DNA of 64,000 nucleotides. It comes from Microbulbifer agarilyticus. Its GTDB lineage: Bacteria > Pseudomonadota > Gammaproteobacteria > Pseudomonadales > Cellvibrionaceae. The DNA is taken from assembly GCF_019800665.1 (NCBI RefSeq), contig NZ_JAHVKO010000004.1:62001-126000 (forward strand), in the 5' to 3' direction. The notes beneath the pieces were generated by a model. The model saw nothing but the letters and a program-made list of their open reading frames with translations. It was not told the origin of the DNA and ran no database searches. Each line of letters starts with the position of its first letter. Position 1 is the stretch's first letter. The position numbers were made by a program, and so were the translations under genes. Of the stretch, positions 8,128 through 16,993 are shown in pieces.

Positions 8128-8541
8128 CTAGAAATTGACGTGTAAGCCACGCTCATAGATGGCTACCGTCAGATCACCGGCTTGCTCGCGGAGCACTGCT
8201 AACTCGGCGTTGCCTTGACTGCGCCAGAATGCTTTTGCGCGGTTTTCGCAGGGGAAGCGCGTCAGCATTAACACTTCGGCACCGGACTGGTTGCCTTGCA
8301 GTACCGCACTGGGTGATTGCTGTGTCAGAACCTGGCCATCGTAGTCTTCTATCTGCTCGGCGTATGCCGCACGGTAACTAGCCATGGCACCGTCACTACG
8401 TAGCGAACCGCTCTGTACCAGATAGGCAGTGCGGTTACAGCTATTGCTGTAGCCATTCTGGCCGCTATCGGTAACATTGATCGACACACATCCACTAAGG
8501 CTGGTGAACATGGCGGCCAGGAGTACTGCTCGAGTCATCAT
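8128..8541 (-). CDS. Lipoprotein with DUF1330-like domain
   Basis: 137 residues. The signal peptide ends in the lipobox L-S-G-C18, so the protein is lipid-anchored. From about residue 37 (AYLVQSGSL) to the end it reads like a DUF1330/Dabb-type small alpha-beta barrel: a yLVq strand, a helix ASYRAAYAEQIEDYDGQVL, a strand VLMLTRFP, a helix with AFWRSQGNAELAVLREQAGDLTVAIYE. That domain is normally cytosolic, so a lipoprotein version is unusual. The domain call comes from remembered family consensus, not a search. GAGAG precedes the ATG-ATG start. Function unknown. Confidence 0.75.
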   Translation of the reverse strand: MMTRAVLLAAMFTSLSGCVSINVTDSGQNGYSNSCNRTAYLVQSGSLRSDGAMASYRAAYAEQIEDYDGQVLTQQSPSAVLQGNQSGAEVLMLTRFPCENRAKAFWRSQGNAELAVLREQAGDLTVAIYERGLHVNF

Positions 8542-8647
8542 TGGTTTTCTCTCTAGTTCCTACAAATGGATCAAATCGACCATTTAGACGCGCAGCGGGA
8601 GCAACTGGATGCAGGAGGTCATATAATTAATTGAGCCACCATTCGAT

Positions 8648-9496
8648 TCAGCGCAAAAATTGCTCCCCTGACCCCCGCGTGCGAAACCACTTGGTAAGAA
8701 TTACCTTTTCACCACGGGTTACTGGCATGCCACAGTGCATACTGTCCGGGTTCGGCAATCCGTTTTTATCCAAGCTGTTCCAAATCACCGCTTGGCCGGT
8801 CTGCGGCTGGAAACTTCGGTTCAGTCTGGTAAACCGAGTCTCGCCTCCCTCGCAATCGCCGTTCAGATAAATCATAAATGTCCAGGTGCGCTGGCCTCTG
8901 TCGCTGGCAAAGCGGCGATATTCATCACTGTCCGGCTCAAAATAATCTGTATGTGATTTGAACTCTTGTCCTTCGCTATACCACTGTGCCTGGATTGATT
9001 CTGAATAACTCCAATGGATGCCAAGGACATGGCAGATACGTTGATCCACAACTTCTGTCAGTTGTTTTTGCAACAGACCTAAATCGCAGGTTCGGCTAGT
9101 TCTATAACCGCGATATTGATCCGCTGTATTGGTGGTAGTTGATGGGCGGAGATTTGGTCGAATGAAGTGGATGAGCTGACGGCACTCGGCGGCGCTTAAC
9201 AAATTGTCTAGTGTGAAAAGTTGCAACTTGCCCTGCGTGTCGATCGACGTGGCACCCTTGGGCTGTACGAGCGCGGCGGCGATTTCGCCCTGGCTGGGTG
9301 ACCAGCTGGTATTGTTTTTATTGCTACTTCCCGTAATTTGTGAGTTTATGGGAGCATAATTGAGTGTACGCGTCACCAGACGGGGGCAAAATTTATTCGC
9401 CAACAGAATCCGGTAGAGCTCGCTGAGTTCACAGCCGCGCGCAATATTGGTCTGGATCCATTGACGCCAGCGGGTATCGAATTCGGTGATAGACAC
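8648..9496 (-). CDS. 2-oxoglutarate/Fe(II) dioxygenase, prolyl 4-hydroxylase-like
   Basis: 282 residues starting at a GTG with AGGA seven bases upstream. The C-terminal half is a P4Hc double-stranded beta-helix: iron ligands H182 and D184 (SHTDYF), the EGGETRF strand, a third ligand at H254 (SMHCGMPV) and the 2-oxoglutarate-binding Lys at about 264 (GEKVILTKWFR). Residues 1-50 form a helical W-x-x-WI-x-x-NIARGC segment seen before the oxygenase core in other proteobacterial homologues, and 51-90 looks like a linker. Predicted reaction: hydroxylation of a prolyl or other residue with decarboxylation of 2-oxoglutarate; substrate unknown. Divergent from the dehydratase gene at 9653. Confidence 0.88.
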   Translation of the reverse strand: MSITEFDTRWRQWIQTNIARGCELSELYRILLANKFCPRLVTRTLNYAPINSQITGSSNKNNTSWSPSQGEIAAALVQPKGATSIDTQGKLQLFTLDNLLSAAECRQLIHFIRPNLRPSTTTNTADQYRGYRTSRTCDLGLLQKQLTEVVDQRICHVLGIHWSYSESIQAQWYSEGQEFKSHTDYFEPDSDEYRRFASDRGQRTWTFMIYLNGDCEGGETRFTRLNRSFQPQTGQAVIWNSLDKNGLPNPDSMHCGMPVTRGEKVILTKWFRTRGSGEQFLR

Positions 9497-9652
9497 CTAA
9501 AATTCCTGCATTGTTATTTTTATTTCGACCCGCTGAAATTGTTATTTTGACTAAGGCAAGTCTGTCTCGACAGCATAACCCATTTTTCATCCCGACTAGC
9601 AGTATCACTGCGCTGTTAATTTTTCAGCAATAACTAGTAAGCCAATTTAACT

Positions 9653-11491
9653 ATGAGCGATTCCAGCAAAAAACCCGCCCGTCCGTTTCGCAGCGCCCGC
9701 TGGTTTGATGACAAGGCACACGCCGACCATACGGCGTTGTACCTGGAACGCTATTTCAATTTCGGCTTGACCCGGGACGAGCTGCAGTCGGGTAAGCCGA
9801 TCATCGGCATTGCCCAGACCGGCAGTGACCTGACCCCGTGCAACCGTCACCACAAGGATCTCGCCCAGCGTGTAAAAGACGGTATCCGCGATGCCGGCGG
9901 TATTCCCATGGAATTTCCGGTGCACCCGATCTTTGAGCAGGGCCGCCGGCCGACAGCCGCGCTCGATCGCAACCTCGCCACACTGGGGCTAATCGAAACC
10001 CTGCACGGTTATCCTATCGATGCGGTAGTGCTCACCACCGGCTGCGACAAAACTACCCCGGCCACCCTGATGGCCGCCCTGCAACTGGACCTGCCCGCCA
10101 TCGTGTATTCCGGTGGCCCCATGCTGAACGGGTGGAAACCGGTGAGCTGTGAAGGGGATGGGGATTCCAAAGAACAGGAACACGAAGAACGTGTTGGCTC
10201 CGGCACTGCCATCTGGCAAAACCGTGAGCGCCTGGCCAAGGGTGAGTTAGATTACGCGGGTTTTATGGATGCATCCGCAGAATCCGTACCCAGCGTTGGC
10301 CACTGCAACACCATGGGCACCGCACTTTCCATGAACTCTTTGGCGGAAGTACTGGGTATGTCTCTGCCCGGTTGTGCGGCCATTCCCGCGCCCTACAAAG
10401 AGCGCGCCCAGATGGGATACCACACCGGCCGTCGCATCGTGGAAATGGCGTTCGAGGACCTGAAACCTTCAGATATTCTCACCCGTCAGTCGTTTATCAA
10501 TGCGGTGGTGGCGTGCAGTGCGCTCGGAGGTTCTACCAATGCACTTGTGCACCTGCTGGCGCTGGCGCGCACTCTTAAGGGTGTGGAGCTGAGCATGGAC
10601 GACTGGCAGCAGTATGGGGAAGATATTCCATTACTGGTGAACTGTATGCCCGCCGGTAAATACCTTGGCGAGGAGTTCTACCGCGCCGGTGGTGTGCCGG
10701 CACTGCTCCGCCAAATGATTGCCGACGGCCTGATTGACGGCAACCAGAATACCGTCACCGGCAAGTCCATCGCACACAACTGTGAAGGTTTCCGTGTGCG
10801 CAACCGCGATGTCATTTTCCCCACCGAAGAACCGCTGATGGAAAAAGCCGGTTTCGCGATTATGCGCGGCAACTTCTTCGACTCCGGGTTAATGAAGAAA
10901 TCGGTGATCACCGACGCGTTCCGTGAGAAATATCTGTCGCACCCAGATCACCCCCAGTGCTTTATCGCACGCGCTATCGTATTTGATGGCCCGGAAGACT
11001 ACCGTGCACGTATCGATGACCCCGCTCTGGATATCGACGAGCACTGCATACTCGCGATTCGCAACGTCGGTCCGATCGGCTACCCGGGCTCCGCCGAAGT
11101 CGTCAATATGTTGCCGCCCAAGCGACTGGTTAAGCAGGGCATCACCTGCCTGCCGACGCTGGGTGATGGCCGCCAGAGTGGCACCTCCGGCAGCCCGTCT
11201 ATTTTGCATATTGCACCGGAAGCAGCCGCTGGTGGCGGTATCGCACTAGTTAAAACCGGCGATCAGATTCGTGTGGATATTGCCAACCACCGGGTGGATG
11301 TACTGGTCTCGGACGCGGAGCTGGCGGAGCGCCGGAATGCACTGCAAGCACTGCCACTGGTAAACCAAACCCCGTGGCAGGAAATCTACCGCAATACGGT
11401 GAGCCAGCTGGATACTGGCGCGGTAATGGAAACCGAAGAGGAATACGTACGGATTCTCGACGAGCACCCGGTGGGACGCCACTCCCACTAA
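9653..11491 (+). CDS. xylD: IlvD/Edd-family pentonate dehydratase, xylonate type
   Basis: 612 residues. The N-terminus (FRSARWFDD, ALYLERYFNFG) and the segment SVGHCNTMGTA are those of D-xylonate/L-arabinonate dehydratases such as Caulobacter XylD rather than IlvD itself. Candidate iron-sulfur ligands are C63, C131 and C218, and K133 of the TTGCDK motif is the conserved metal-site lysine. Predicted reaction: D-xylonate or a related sugar acid to the 2-keto-3-deoxy acid. Against remembered family sequences there is an acidic insertion of about 14 residues around 164-180 (CEGDGDSKEQEHEER). No xylose dehydrogenase, lactonase or downstream pathway gene is nearby, so the exact substrate is uncertain. 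Confidence 0.88.
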   Translation: MSDSSKKPARPFRSARWFDDKAHADHTALYLERYFNFGLTRDELQSGKPIIGIAQTGSDLTPCNRHHKDLAQRVKDGIRDAGGIPMEFPVHPIFEQGRRPTAALDRNLATLGLIETLHGYPIDAVVLTTGCDKTTPATLMAALQLDLPAIVYSGGPMLNGWKPVSCEGDGDSKEQEHEERVGSGTAIWQNRERLAKGELDYAGFMDASAESVPSVGHCNTMGTALSMNSLAEVLGMSLPGCAAIPAPYKERAQMGYHTGRRIVEMAFEDLKPSDILTRQSFINAVVACSALGGSTNALVHLLALARTLKGVELSMDDWQQYGEDIPLLVNCMPAGKYLGEEFYRAGGVPALLRQMIADGLIDGNQNTVTGKSIAHNCEGFRVRNRDVIFPTEEPLMEKAGFAIMRGNFFDSGLMKKSVITDAFREKYLSHPDHPQCFIARAIVFDGPEDYRARIDDPALDIDEHCILAIRNVGPIGYPGSAEVVNMLPPKRLVKQGITCLPTLGDGRQSGTSGSPSILHIAPEAAAGGGIALVKTGDQIRVDIANHRVDVLVSDAELAERRNALQALPLVNQTPWQEIYRNTVSQLDTGAVMETEEEYVRILDEHPVGRHSH

Positions 11492-11551
11492 GCGTGGGCA
11501 GTAGCGTCTCGTGTGGCGATGCCATGCAGCAAAATTCCGTCAGCGTAAAGT

Positions 11552-12580
11552 TTAGCTGCTGATATTCAGCACCACCTTGCCGATGGAATTGCCACTGCGC
11601 AGGCACTCGATGGCATCGTGGGCGTGTGCAAAGTCGTATTCGTGACCAACATGGGGCGCGGGCAAACTCAGACCTGCGCAGCCGCTCAGCAGCTCATCGA
11701 ACAGCGCCTGCTCCTGCCACAACCAGATCAGGTTAAATGCCAATACGGATTTGTTGGTGCTGATCATATCCATCACGTCATAGCGCGGACGCTTCAGGTA
11801 CAGCCAGGCTGCTTTTAGCCAGTTGGGCTTGTCCCCCGGGGTAAATTCCGCCGCACCGAACACCACCAGGCGTCCGGTCGGCGCAAGTGCGGCGAAGCAC
11901 TGCTGCTGGAGCTTGCCACCAATGCCATCGAGCACCGCGTGCAGCGGTTGACCGCTCAACTGCAACTTTAACTGATCGGCAAAATGGTCACCGCGCACAA
12001 TCACATCGGTAAAACCCTGCGCGGCGAGAAACTCACGCTTATTTTCTGAACTGACCGTGCCGATGGGGATGGCCCCCATCTGCTCCGCCATGCGCATCGC
12101 CTGCAAACCCACACCGCCGGCAGCACTTTGAATCAACACCTGCTGCCCCGGCTTTACCGCCGCCAGATTGGTCAGCGCATAGTAAGCCGTGAGGCTCTGG
12201 GCGGGAAAGGCAGCACCCTCGGCAAAACTCCAGGTATCTGGGACCTTGCGGCAGTGTTGTGCGGGTACATCGATCACGGTGGCATAGCCACCAAAACGGG
12301 TACAACCGTACACACGGTCTCCCACCTTTAGATCCGTTTGCGTATCTGCGGCTACCTCACTCACCACCCCGGCAAATTCCAGCCCGGGAATAAAACTCCC
12401 TTCCGGTGTCGCGGAATACAAACCAGTCAGTGCAAAAATATCCGCGAAATTAAGCCCGACGGATTTCACCGCCACGCGCACCTGGCCACTGGCGAGGGGC
12501 GCAAGCGGCTCTTCTAGCAGCCGTAGATTGCTGATCGCACCCGCCTTGTGTGTACGCCATACGTGCCGGGTTTGCTCCAT
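11552..12580 (-). CDS. Zinc-independent MDR oxidoreductase, quinone reductase/VAT-1-like
   Basis: 342 residues of the medium-chain dehydrogenase/reductase superfamily. A GroES-like N-terminal domain (VGLNFADIFALTGLY, PGLEFAGVV) lacks the Cys/His ligands of zinc alcohol dehydrogenases. The Rossmann part has the NADPH loop SAAGGVGLQAMRMAEQMGA near 148-166. Segments such as WLYLKRPRYDVMDMI in the C-terminal half recall the VAT-1 branch of quinone reductases. Likely an NADPH-dependent reductase of quinones or enones. AAGGA precedes the ATG. It converges on the dehydratase gene and is divergent from the repair operon. Confidence 0.88.
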   Translation of the reverse strand: MEQTRHVWRTHKAGAISNLRLLEEPLAPLASGQVRVAVKSVGLNFADIFALTGLYSATPEGSFIPGLEFAGVVSEVAADTQTDLKVGDRVYGCTRFGGYATVIDVPAQHCRKVPDTWSFAEGAAFPAQSLTAYYALTNLAAVKPGQQVLIQSAAGGVGLQAMRMAEQMGAIPIGTVSSENKREFLAAQGFTDVIVRGDHFADQLKLQLSGQPLHAVLDGIGGKLQQQCFAALAPTGRLVVFGAAEFTPGDKPNWLKAAWLYLKRPRYDVMDMISTNKSVLAFNLIWLWQEQALFDELLSGCAGLSLPAPHVGHEYDFAHAHDAIECLRSGNSIGKVVLNISS

Positions 12581-12717
12581 CTGTCATTCCTTAGTTTTAT
12601 TTTCCGGATCCTACTGAGGACCGGTGCTATACCGTCTCTAGATCGGTATATGAGAGTAACGATATTCCGGGGCCAAGCGCCAGTGAACTGTGCATGGCTC
12701 AGCGGTCGATGTGAAGT

Positions 12718-12746
12718 TTGTCCCACTTCCACACATGCTGTATAAC
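12718..12746 (+). promoter_or_regulatory. Predicted sigma70 promoter of the fan1 operon
   Basis: TTGTCC at 12718-12723 and TATAAC at 12741-12746 are separated by 17 bp. The -10 element lies inside the LexA box, so a bound repressor would block RNA polymerase directly. Confidence 0.5.
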
Positions 12747-12753
12747 CATACAG
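12738..12753. promoter_or_regulatory. LexA (SOS) box upstream of fan1
   Basis: CTGTATAACCATACAG fits the gammaproteobacterial LexA operator CTGT-N8-ACAG exactly, with symmetric arms GCTGTAT/ATACAGC. It lies 57 bp before the fan1 start codon and overlaps a predicted -10 element. It also argues against starting fan1 at upstream in-frame codons, which would place the operator inside the coding region. Confidence 0.8.
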
Positions 12754-12809
12754 CCCCTGGATGGCGTCCATACCCTTCAACAGCAATTGATTTCCCTAGC
12801 GAAACTCCC

Positions 12810-14477
12810 ATGGCCGAGCCCGTCGAACTGGCACCAGACTATTACCTAAGCAATTTCCACGCCCTCGTGGAATTTGTGGTAACGCGTTATGACGCGCTGC
12901 TGTCTGACGAAGAGCGGTGTTTCCACCAGTGCTTCTGCGCACTCGATACCGATAGCCAGAAACTCTATGTACGCCTGCTGTCACGCAAGGGCGTGCCCTC
13001 CACCGCTGGTGCCCTCTTTCGCCAATCCAAACTGGCGTACCAGGAAATTCACAATCTGCCGCAAGCGGCGGAAACCCTGGTGACGACCGGCCTGTTCCTG
13101 CGCAACCCTGCCGTGGACCTGACAGAAATTCTGCCGCTATTCACCAAAAGCGAACTGTTCGCCAGTAGCGCTGAACCGCTGCCCAAAACACTCAAGCGCC
13201 CGGCACTGGAGCAGGCACTCCTGGAGCAGGACCACGACTCTGTTCGCGCACAGCTGACCCTTGATGAACCACTCCTCGCGGTACAGGCGGCAGCAAACTT
13301 CGAGACCTTCAAGCTACTGTTCTTTGGCAACCTGAATCAGGATCTTACCGATTACGTACTGCGGGATCTTGGACTATTCCGCTACGAAAATTATCCGCTG
13401 GAGCAGTCGCAACTGCCATTTAAAAGCCGCGCGCAGGTCGAGCGCCACCTGCACTATTACGCGTGTCTTGCACAAGCCGAGCAGGTACTCAGCGAAGATG
13501 CGCAAGCCATCACCACCCTCGCCACCCAACTACCGGAAAACGCGCAAGGTGATACCACACTGCAACGGCGACTGGATCGCCTGCGCCTGGCACTGGCGCG
13601 CCAACTGGAGCGACTGCAAGCATTGGAAGCGGCCAATACACTGTACCACCAATGCCAGCGCCCGCCGGCGCGCGAGCGCCGCTCCCGTATCGCCGCCACT
13701 CAAGGCAATACCGATGCGGCCCTGGCCATCTGTGCACAAATACTCGGGCAGCCGGAGAATGAGCAGGAGCGCGAATTCGCTGCGAGCTTCGGCCACCGCA
13801 CCGCCAAGAAAACCCCACACTGCGACAACTGGCCTGCACCAAAGCGTTATCGGGCACCGACGCAAACTGTCACCCTCGTACAAACCGATGAGCGGGTGGA
13901 AGTCCGGGCTGCACAATATCTCGCTGACACCGCTGCCGGCAATCAATGCTTTTATGTGGAAAACACCCTGATCAACGGCGTATTGGGCCTGGCCGTATGG
14001 GATATCGTGTTCGCGCCAATTCCCGGCGCTTTCTTCAATCCTTTTCAGGTTGCGCCGAGCGATTTTCGCAGCGCAGATTTTTATCCACAGCGGCAAGCGG
14101 CATTCATCCAGCGGCTGGGGGAACTGCAGGAAACCGGGCTCGGTAAATGGGTATGGCACCACTATCGCGAGAAGCGCGGCATCGCCAACCCGCTGGTGCA
14201 CTGGGACGGACTTTCAGAGCCACTACTGGAACTGGCACTGTCACAGATCCCCACCGGGCACTGGCTGGCACTGTTTCGCCGGCTGCTGAACGACATTGCC
14301 CATCACCGCAGCGGCTTTCCGGACCTGATTCTGTTCCCCGCTGGCGGCGGCTATGAGTTGGTAGAAATCAAAGGGCCGGGAGATCGCCTGCAGCAGAACC
14401 AGCAGCGCTGGCTGGCTTATTTCGCCCAGCACCGGATACCGCACCAGGTATTGCATGTTGAGTGGGGCACTTTGTGA
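12810..14477 (+). CDS. fan1: FAN1-like VRR-NUC structure-specific DNA nuclease
   Basis: 555 residues from the ATG at 12810 (MAEPVELAPDYYLSNF), the usual N-terminus of bacterial FAN1; an upstream in-frame start would overlap the LexA box. An N-terminal helical DNA-binding part (KLYVRLLSRKG near 50, LFRQSKLAY near 70) and a repeat-like middle precede the C-terminal VRR-NUC domain with PD-(D/E)xK residues D505, E519 and K521 (FPDLILF...ELVEIK), then the Q-x-x-W motif. Family members are flap endonucleases acting in interstrand crosslink repair. It overlaps the next gene by four bases. Its ribosome site is weak. Induction by DNA damage is predicted from the operator. Confidence 0.93.
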   Translation: MAEPVELAPDYYLSNFHALVEFVVTRYDALLSDEERCFHQCFCALDTDSQKLYVRLLSRKGVPSTAGALFRQSKLAYQEIHNLPQAAETLVTTGLFLRNPAVDLTEILPLFTKSELFASSAEPLPKTLKRPALEQALLEQDHDSVRAQLTLDEPLLAVQAAANFETFKLLFFGNLNQDLTDYVLRDLGLFRYENYPLEQSQLPFKSRAQVERHLHYYACLAQAEQVLSEDAQAITTLATQLPENAQGDTTLQRRLDRLRLALARQLERLQALEAANTLYHQCQRPPARERRSRIAATQGNTDAALAICAQILGQPENEQEREFAASFGHRTAKKTPHCDNWPAPKRYRAPTQTVTLVQTDERVEVRAAQYLADTAAGNQCFYVENTLINGVLGLAVWDIVFAPIPGAFFNPFQVAPSDFRSADFYPQRQAAFIQRLGELQETGLGKWVWHHYREKRGIANPLVHWDGLSEPLLELALSQIPTGHWLALFRRLLNDIAHHRSGFPDLILFPAGGGYELVEIKGPGDRLQQNQQRWLAYFAQHRIPHQVLHVEWGTL

Positions 14478-16981
14478 CTGGCACCGCGAACGCGCCTCTA
14501 GACAGCGCTGAGTGCCGTTCTAAAACGGAAGATGTTCTGCGACTCTCGGTAGGGGAACTGGTGGAGTTTGCCTGTCGCAGTGGCGACCTGATTAGCGAGC
14601 ACAGGCACGGCGGGCCTACAGCCGCGGAAGGTATCCGCGCGCACCAGCGCCTGCAACGCAAACGCCCGAAAGGCAGCGAGGCGGAATATCGCTTGCAGGT
14701 AGAACTGGAACAGGACGGTCAGGCAGTGGCGCTCAATGGACGCGTTGACATACTGCACCCCCAGGTGGACGTGCACAGCCCAGTCCAACTCGACGAGATC
14801 AAAACCACCTATGTACCACCGGAAGTGCTCGGGGAATCCGCACGCGCCCTGCACTGGGCGCAGCTGAAAATCTACGGCTTCTGCTACGGTCTGCAGCACC
14901 AGTTCACGGCAGATACACCCGTGGCCCTGCAAATGCTCTGGCACAACCTCAAGGACAAGAAAACCTACCCCGAATCCCGCGAGTTCCGCTGGGGAGAACT
15001 TGAGGCCTTTACCCGCGAAGCGCTCACCACCTACATACAGTGGCATCGGCGCTGGCAGGCGCACCGGCATGCCGTGCGCGCGTCGGCTCGCGCACTGGCA
15101 TTTCCTTTTCCAGACTACCGCGCCGGCCAGCGCGAACTGGCTGTGGCCGCCTACCGCCGCCTGCGCGACGGTGGCGAGCTGGTGGTGGAGGCACCCACCG
15201 GTATCGGCAAGACCATCAGCACGCTGTACCCTGCCATCAAGGCGATGGGAGAGACCCCGCTCGATCAGCTGGTCTACCTGACTGCAAAAAATTCTGGCCG
15301 TCAGGTAGTGCGGGAAACGGCCACACGCTTACATGATCGTGGACTAACACTGTCGGTGCTGGAGATTCAGGCGCGGGACAAAACCTGTGCGTGCAGCCTG
15401 GGCCTGTGCAGCCGCGACGACGCCGGCATTTGCCCACGCACCCGCGACTTCTTCGACCGCCTGCCGGAAGCCCGTATCAACCTCCTGGGCAAGCCGTTGC
15501 TGACCCCAGAAGTCATTGCCGAGGAAGCCGACCGCCTGCAGCTGTGTCCGTTCGAACTGTCACTGCAGATGCGCCCGTGGGTGGATTTGGTGGTATGCGA
15601 TTTCAACTACGTGTTCGACCCGCTGGTACAAATACATCGATTGCGGGATACGAGCCGGCAACGCGCACTGTTAATCGATGAAGCCCACAATCTGGGGGAT
15701 CGCGCCCGTGGCATGTTCAGCGCAATCCTCAAGCGCGGCGACAGCCGCCGTGCCGCAGCCGCCAGTAAAGGCTCCCACCCGAGCCTGCACCGAGCTATCC
15801 AGTCGCTGGTGAGAGCGCTGGACAAATGGGTAGAGGAGCAGCGCGGCAGTGCGGAAGGTCCGGCAGAGAACGCTGCCGAGATATCCACAGTGGCAGATTT
15901 TTCCACCGAGGGAACAAAAAAACGCGAGCTGTGGATAACTTCACTGGCGGACGGCTCACCGCAAAAGATCAGTGCCGCGGTGCAAAAAGTGCTGCTGGTT
16001 GTGAACCAATTGTGGGAGCAAGGCCAGCTACCCCCAGAGGACATCAATGACTGGCTGCGATCGCTGTTTCGCTATCAGGTAATCGAGCAGTTTGTGGCGG
16101 AACAGCATCGCTGTGTTACCCGCGCCCAAAGCGCCACGAAGCCCGACAGTCGCTGGCGGGAACAGGAAGTCGAATTACTTTGCCTGAATGCCGCCATGTA
16201 TTTACAGCAGGCATACCAAGCCTTCCATGCCGTCATCGGGTTTTCCGCCACCCTGCGCCCGCCCGGCTACATCTACCAGCAGCTCGGCTGGCAACAAGAT
16301 GCGCCTTACCTCGCCCTGCCCTCGCCATTTCGCAGCGAGCAGCTGGGACTTTTCCTGTGCCCATACGTGGATACCCGCTACCGTGCACGGAACCGTGCCG
16401 GCAAGCACCTGGTGGAGCTGATCGCGCGCACCTATCAAAGCCGCCCGGGTAACTACCTGGTGTTCTTCCCCTCCTACCGCTTCCTGCAACAGGTGGCCGA
16501 GCGCTTTGCCAGTACCTACCCGGAGGTCACGCTTCTGCTACAGGAGTCGGGTAGCTCCGACCAGCAGCGCGCGGAATTCCTGCAGCAGTTTCAGTCGGGT
16601 AACCGCACCCTGGGGTTTGCCATCATGGGGGGGATCTTTGGCGAGGGGATCGACTATGTGGGCGAACAGCTGATCGGTACCATTGTGGTCGGCACCGGCT
16701 TGCCACAGATCAATGAAGAGCAGGAACTGTTGCGAGCAACCTGGGAGCAGCAAGGGCAAAATGGTTTCGATATCGCCTATCGCTACCCCGGACTCACCCG
16801 GGTGCTGCAAACGGCCGGGCGGGTAATACGCACAGAGAACGACCGCGGCGTGGTGATTCTGGCAGACTACCGCTTCGCCGACCCTTTTTATCGGGCCCTT
16901 TACCCGCAACACTGGCAACCTCACAGCTGCCGCAACGGTCAGACGCTGTCCGACGCACTGGCAAGGTTCTGGAACGAATAA
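14474..16981 (+). CDS. XPD/DinG-like iron-sulfur helicase with N-terminal Cas4/RecB-like nuclease domain
   Basis: About 835 residues; I take the GTG at 14474, whose GTGA overlaps the fan1 stop, though a GTG at 14462 is also in frame. Numbering from 14462: residues 30-200 look like a PD-(D/E)xK domain (H61, D96, E112 and K114 of DEIK); Walker A is APTGIGKT at 244-251; the DEAH box is at 406-409. Four Cys around 309-362 (CACSLGLC, C324, C362) fit the 4Fe-4S cluster of XPD/Rad3 helicases. C-terminal helicase motifs (GGIFGEGIDY, QTAGRVIR) are present. The fusion suggests unwinding coupled to cleavage of DNA repair intermediates together with FAN1. Confidence 0.9.
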   Translation: MTGTANAPLDSAECRSKTEDVLRLSVGELVEFACRSGDLISEHRHGGPTAAEGIRAHQRLQRKRPKGSEAEYRLQVELEQDGQAVALNGRVDILHPQVDVHSPVQLDEIKTTYVPPEVLGESARALHWAQLKIYGFCYGLQHQFTADTPVALQMLWHNLKDKKTYPESREFRWGELEAFTREALTTYIQWHRRWQAHRHAVRASARALAFPFPDYRAGQRELAVAAYRRLRDGGELVVEAPTGIGKTISTLYPAIKAMGETPLDQLVYLTAKNSGRQVVRETATRLHDRGLTLSVLEIQARDKTCACSLGLCSRDDAGICPRTRDFFDRLPEARINLLGKPLLTPEVIAEEADRLQLCPFELSLQMRPWVDLVVCDFNYVFDPLVQIHRLRDTSRQRALLIDEAHNLGDRARGMFSAILKRGDSRRAAAASKGSHPSLHRAIQSLVRALDKWVEEQRGSAEGPAENAAEISTVADFSTEGTKKRELWITSLADGSPQKISAAVQKVLLVVNQLWEQGQLPPEDINDWLRSLFRYQVIEQFVAEQHRCVTRAQSATKPDSRWREQEVELLCLNAAMYLQQAYQAFHAVIGFSATLRPPGYIYQQLGWQQDAPYLALPSPFRSEQLGLFLCPYVDTRYRARNRAGKHLVELIARTYQSRPGNYLVFFPSYRFLQQVAERFASTYPEVTLLLQESGSSDQQRAEFLQQFQSGNRTLGFAIMGGIFGEGIDYVGEQLIGTIVVGTGLPQINEEQELLRATWEQQGQNGFDIAYRYPGLTRVLQTAGRVIRTENDRGVVILADYRFADPFYRALYPQHWQPHSCRNGQTLSDALARFWNE

Positions 16982-16993
16982 TTTTCTGCAAGC

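Noticed and set aside
12690..12809. N-terminal extension of fan1 from an upstream in-frame start
   Set aside because: It would translate through the LexA box and predicted promoter and does not resemble the FAN1 N-terminus, which fits from the ATG at 12810.
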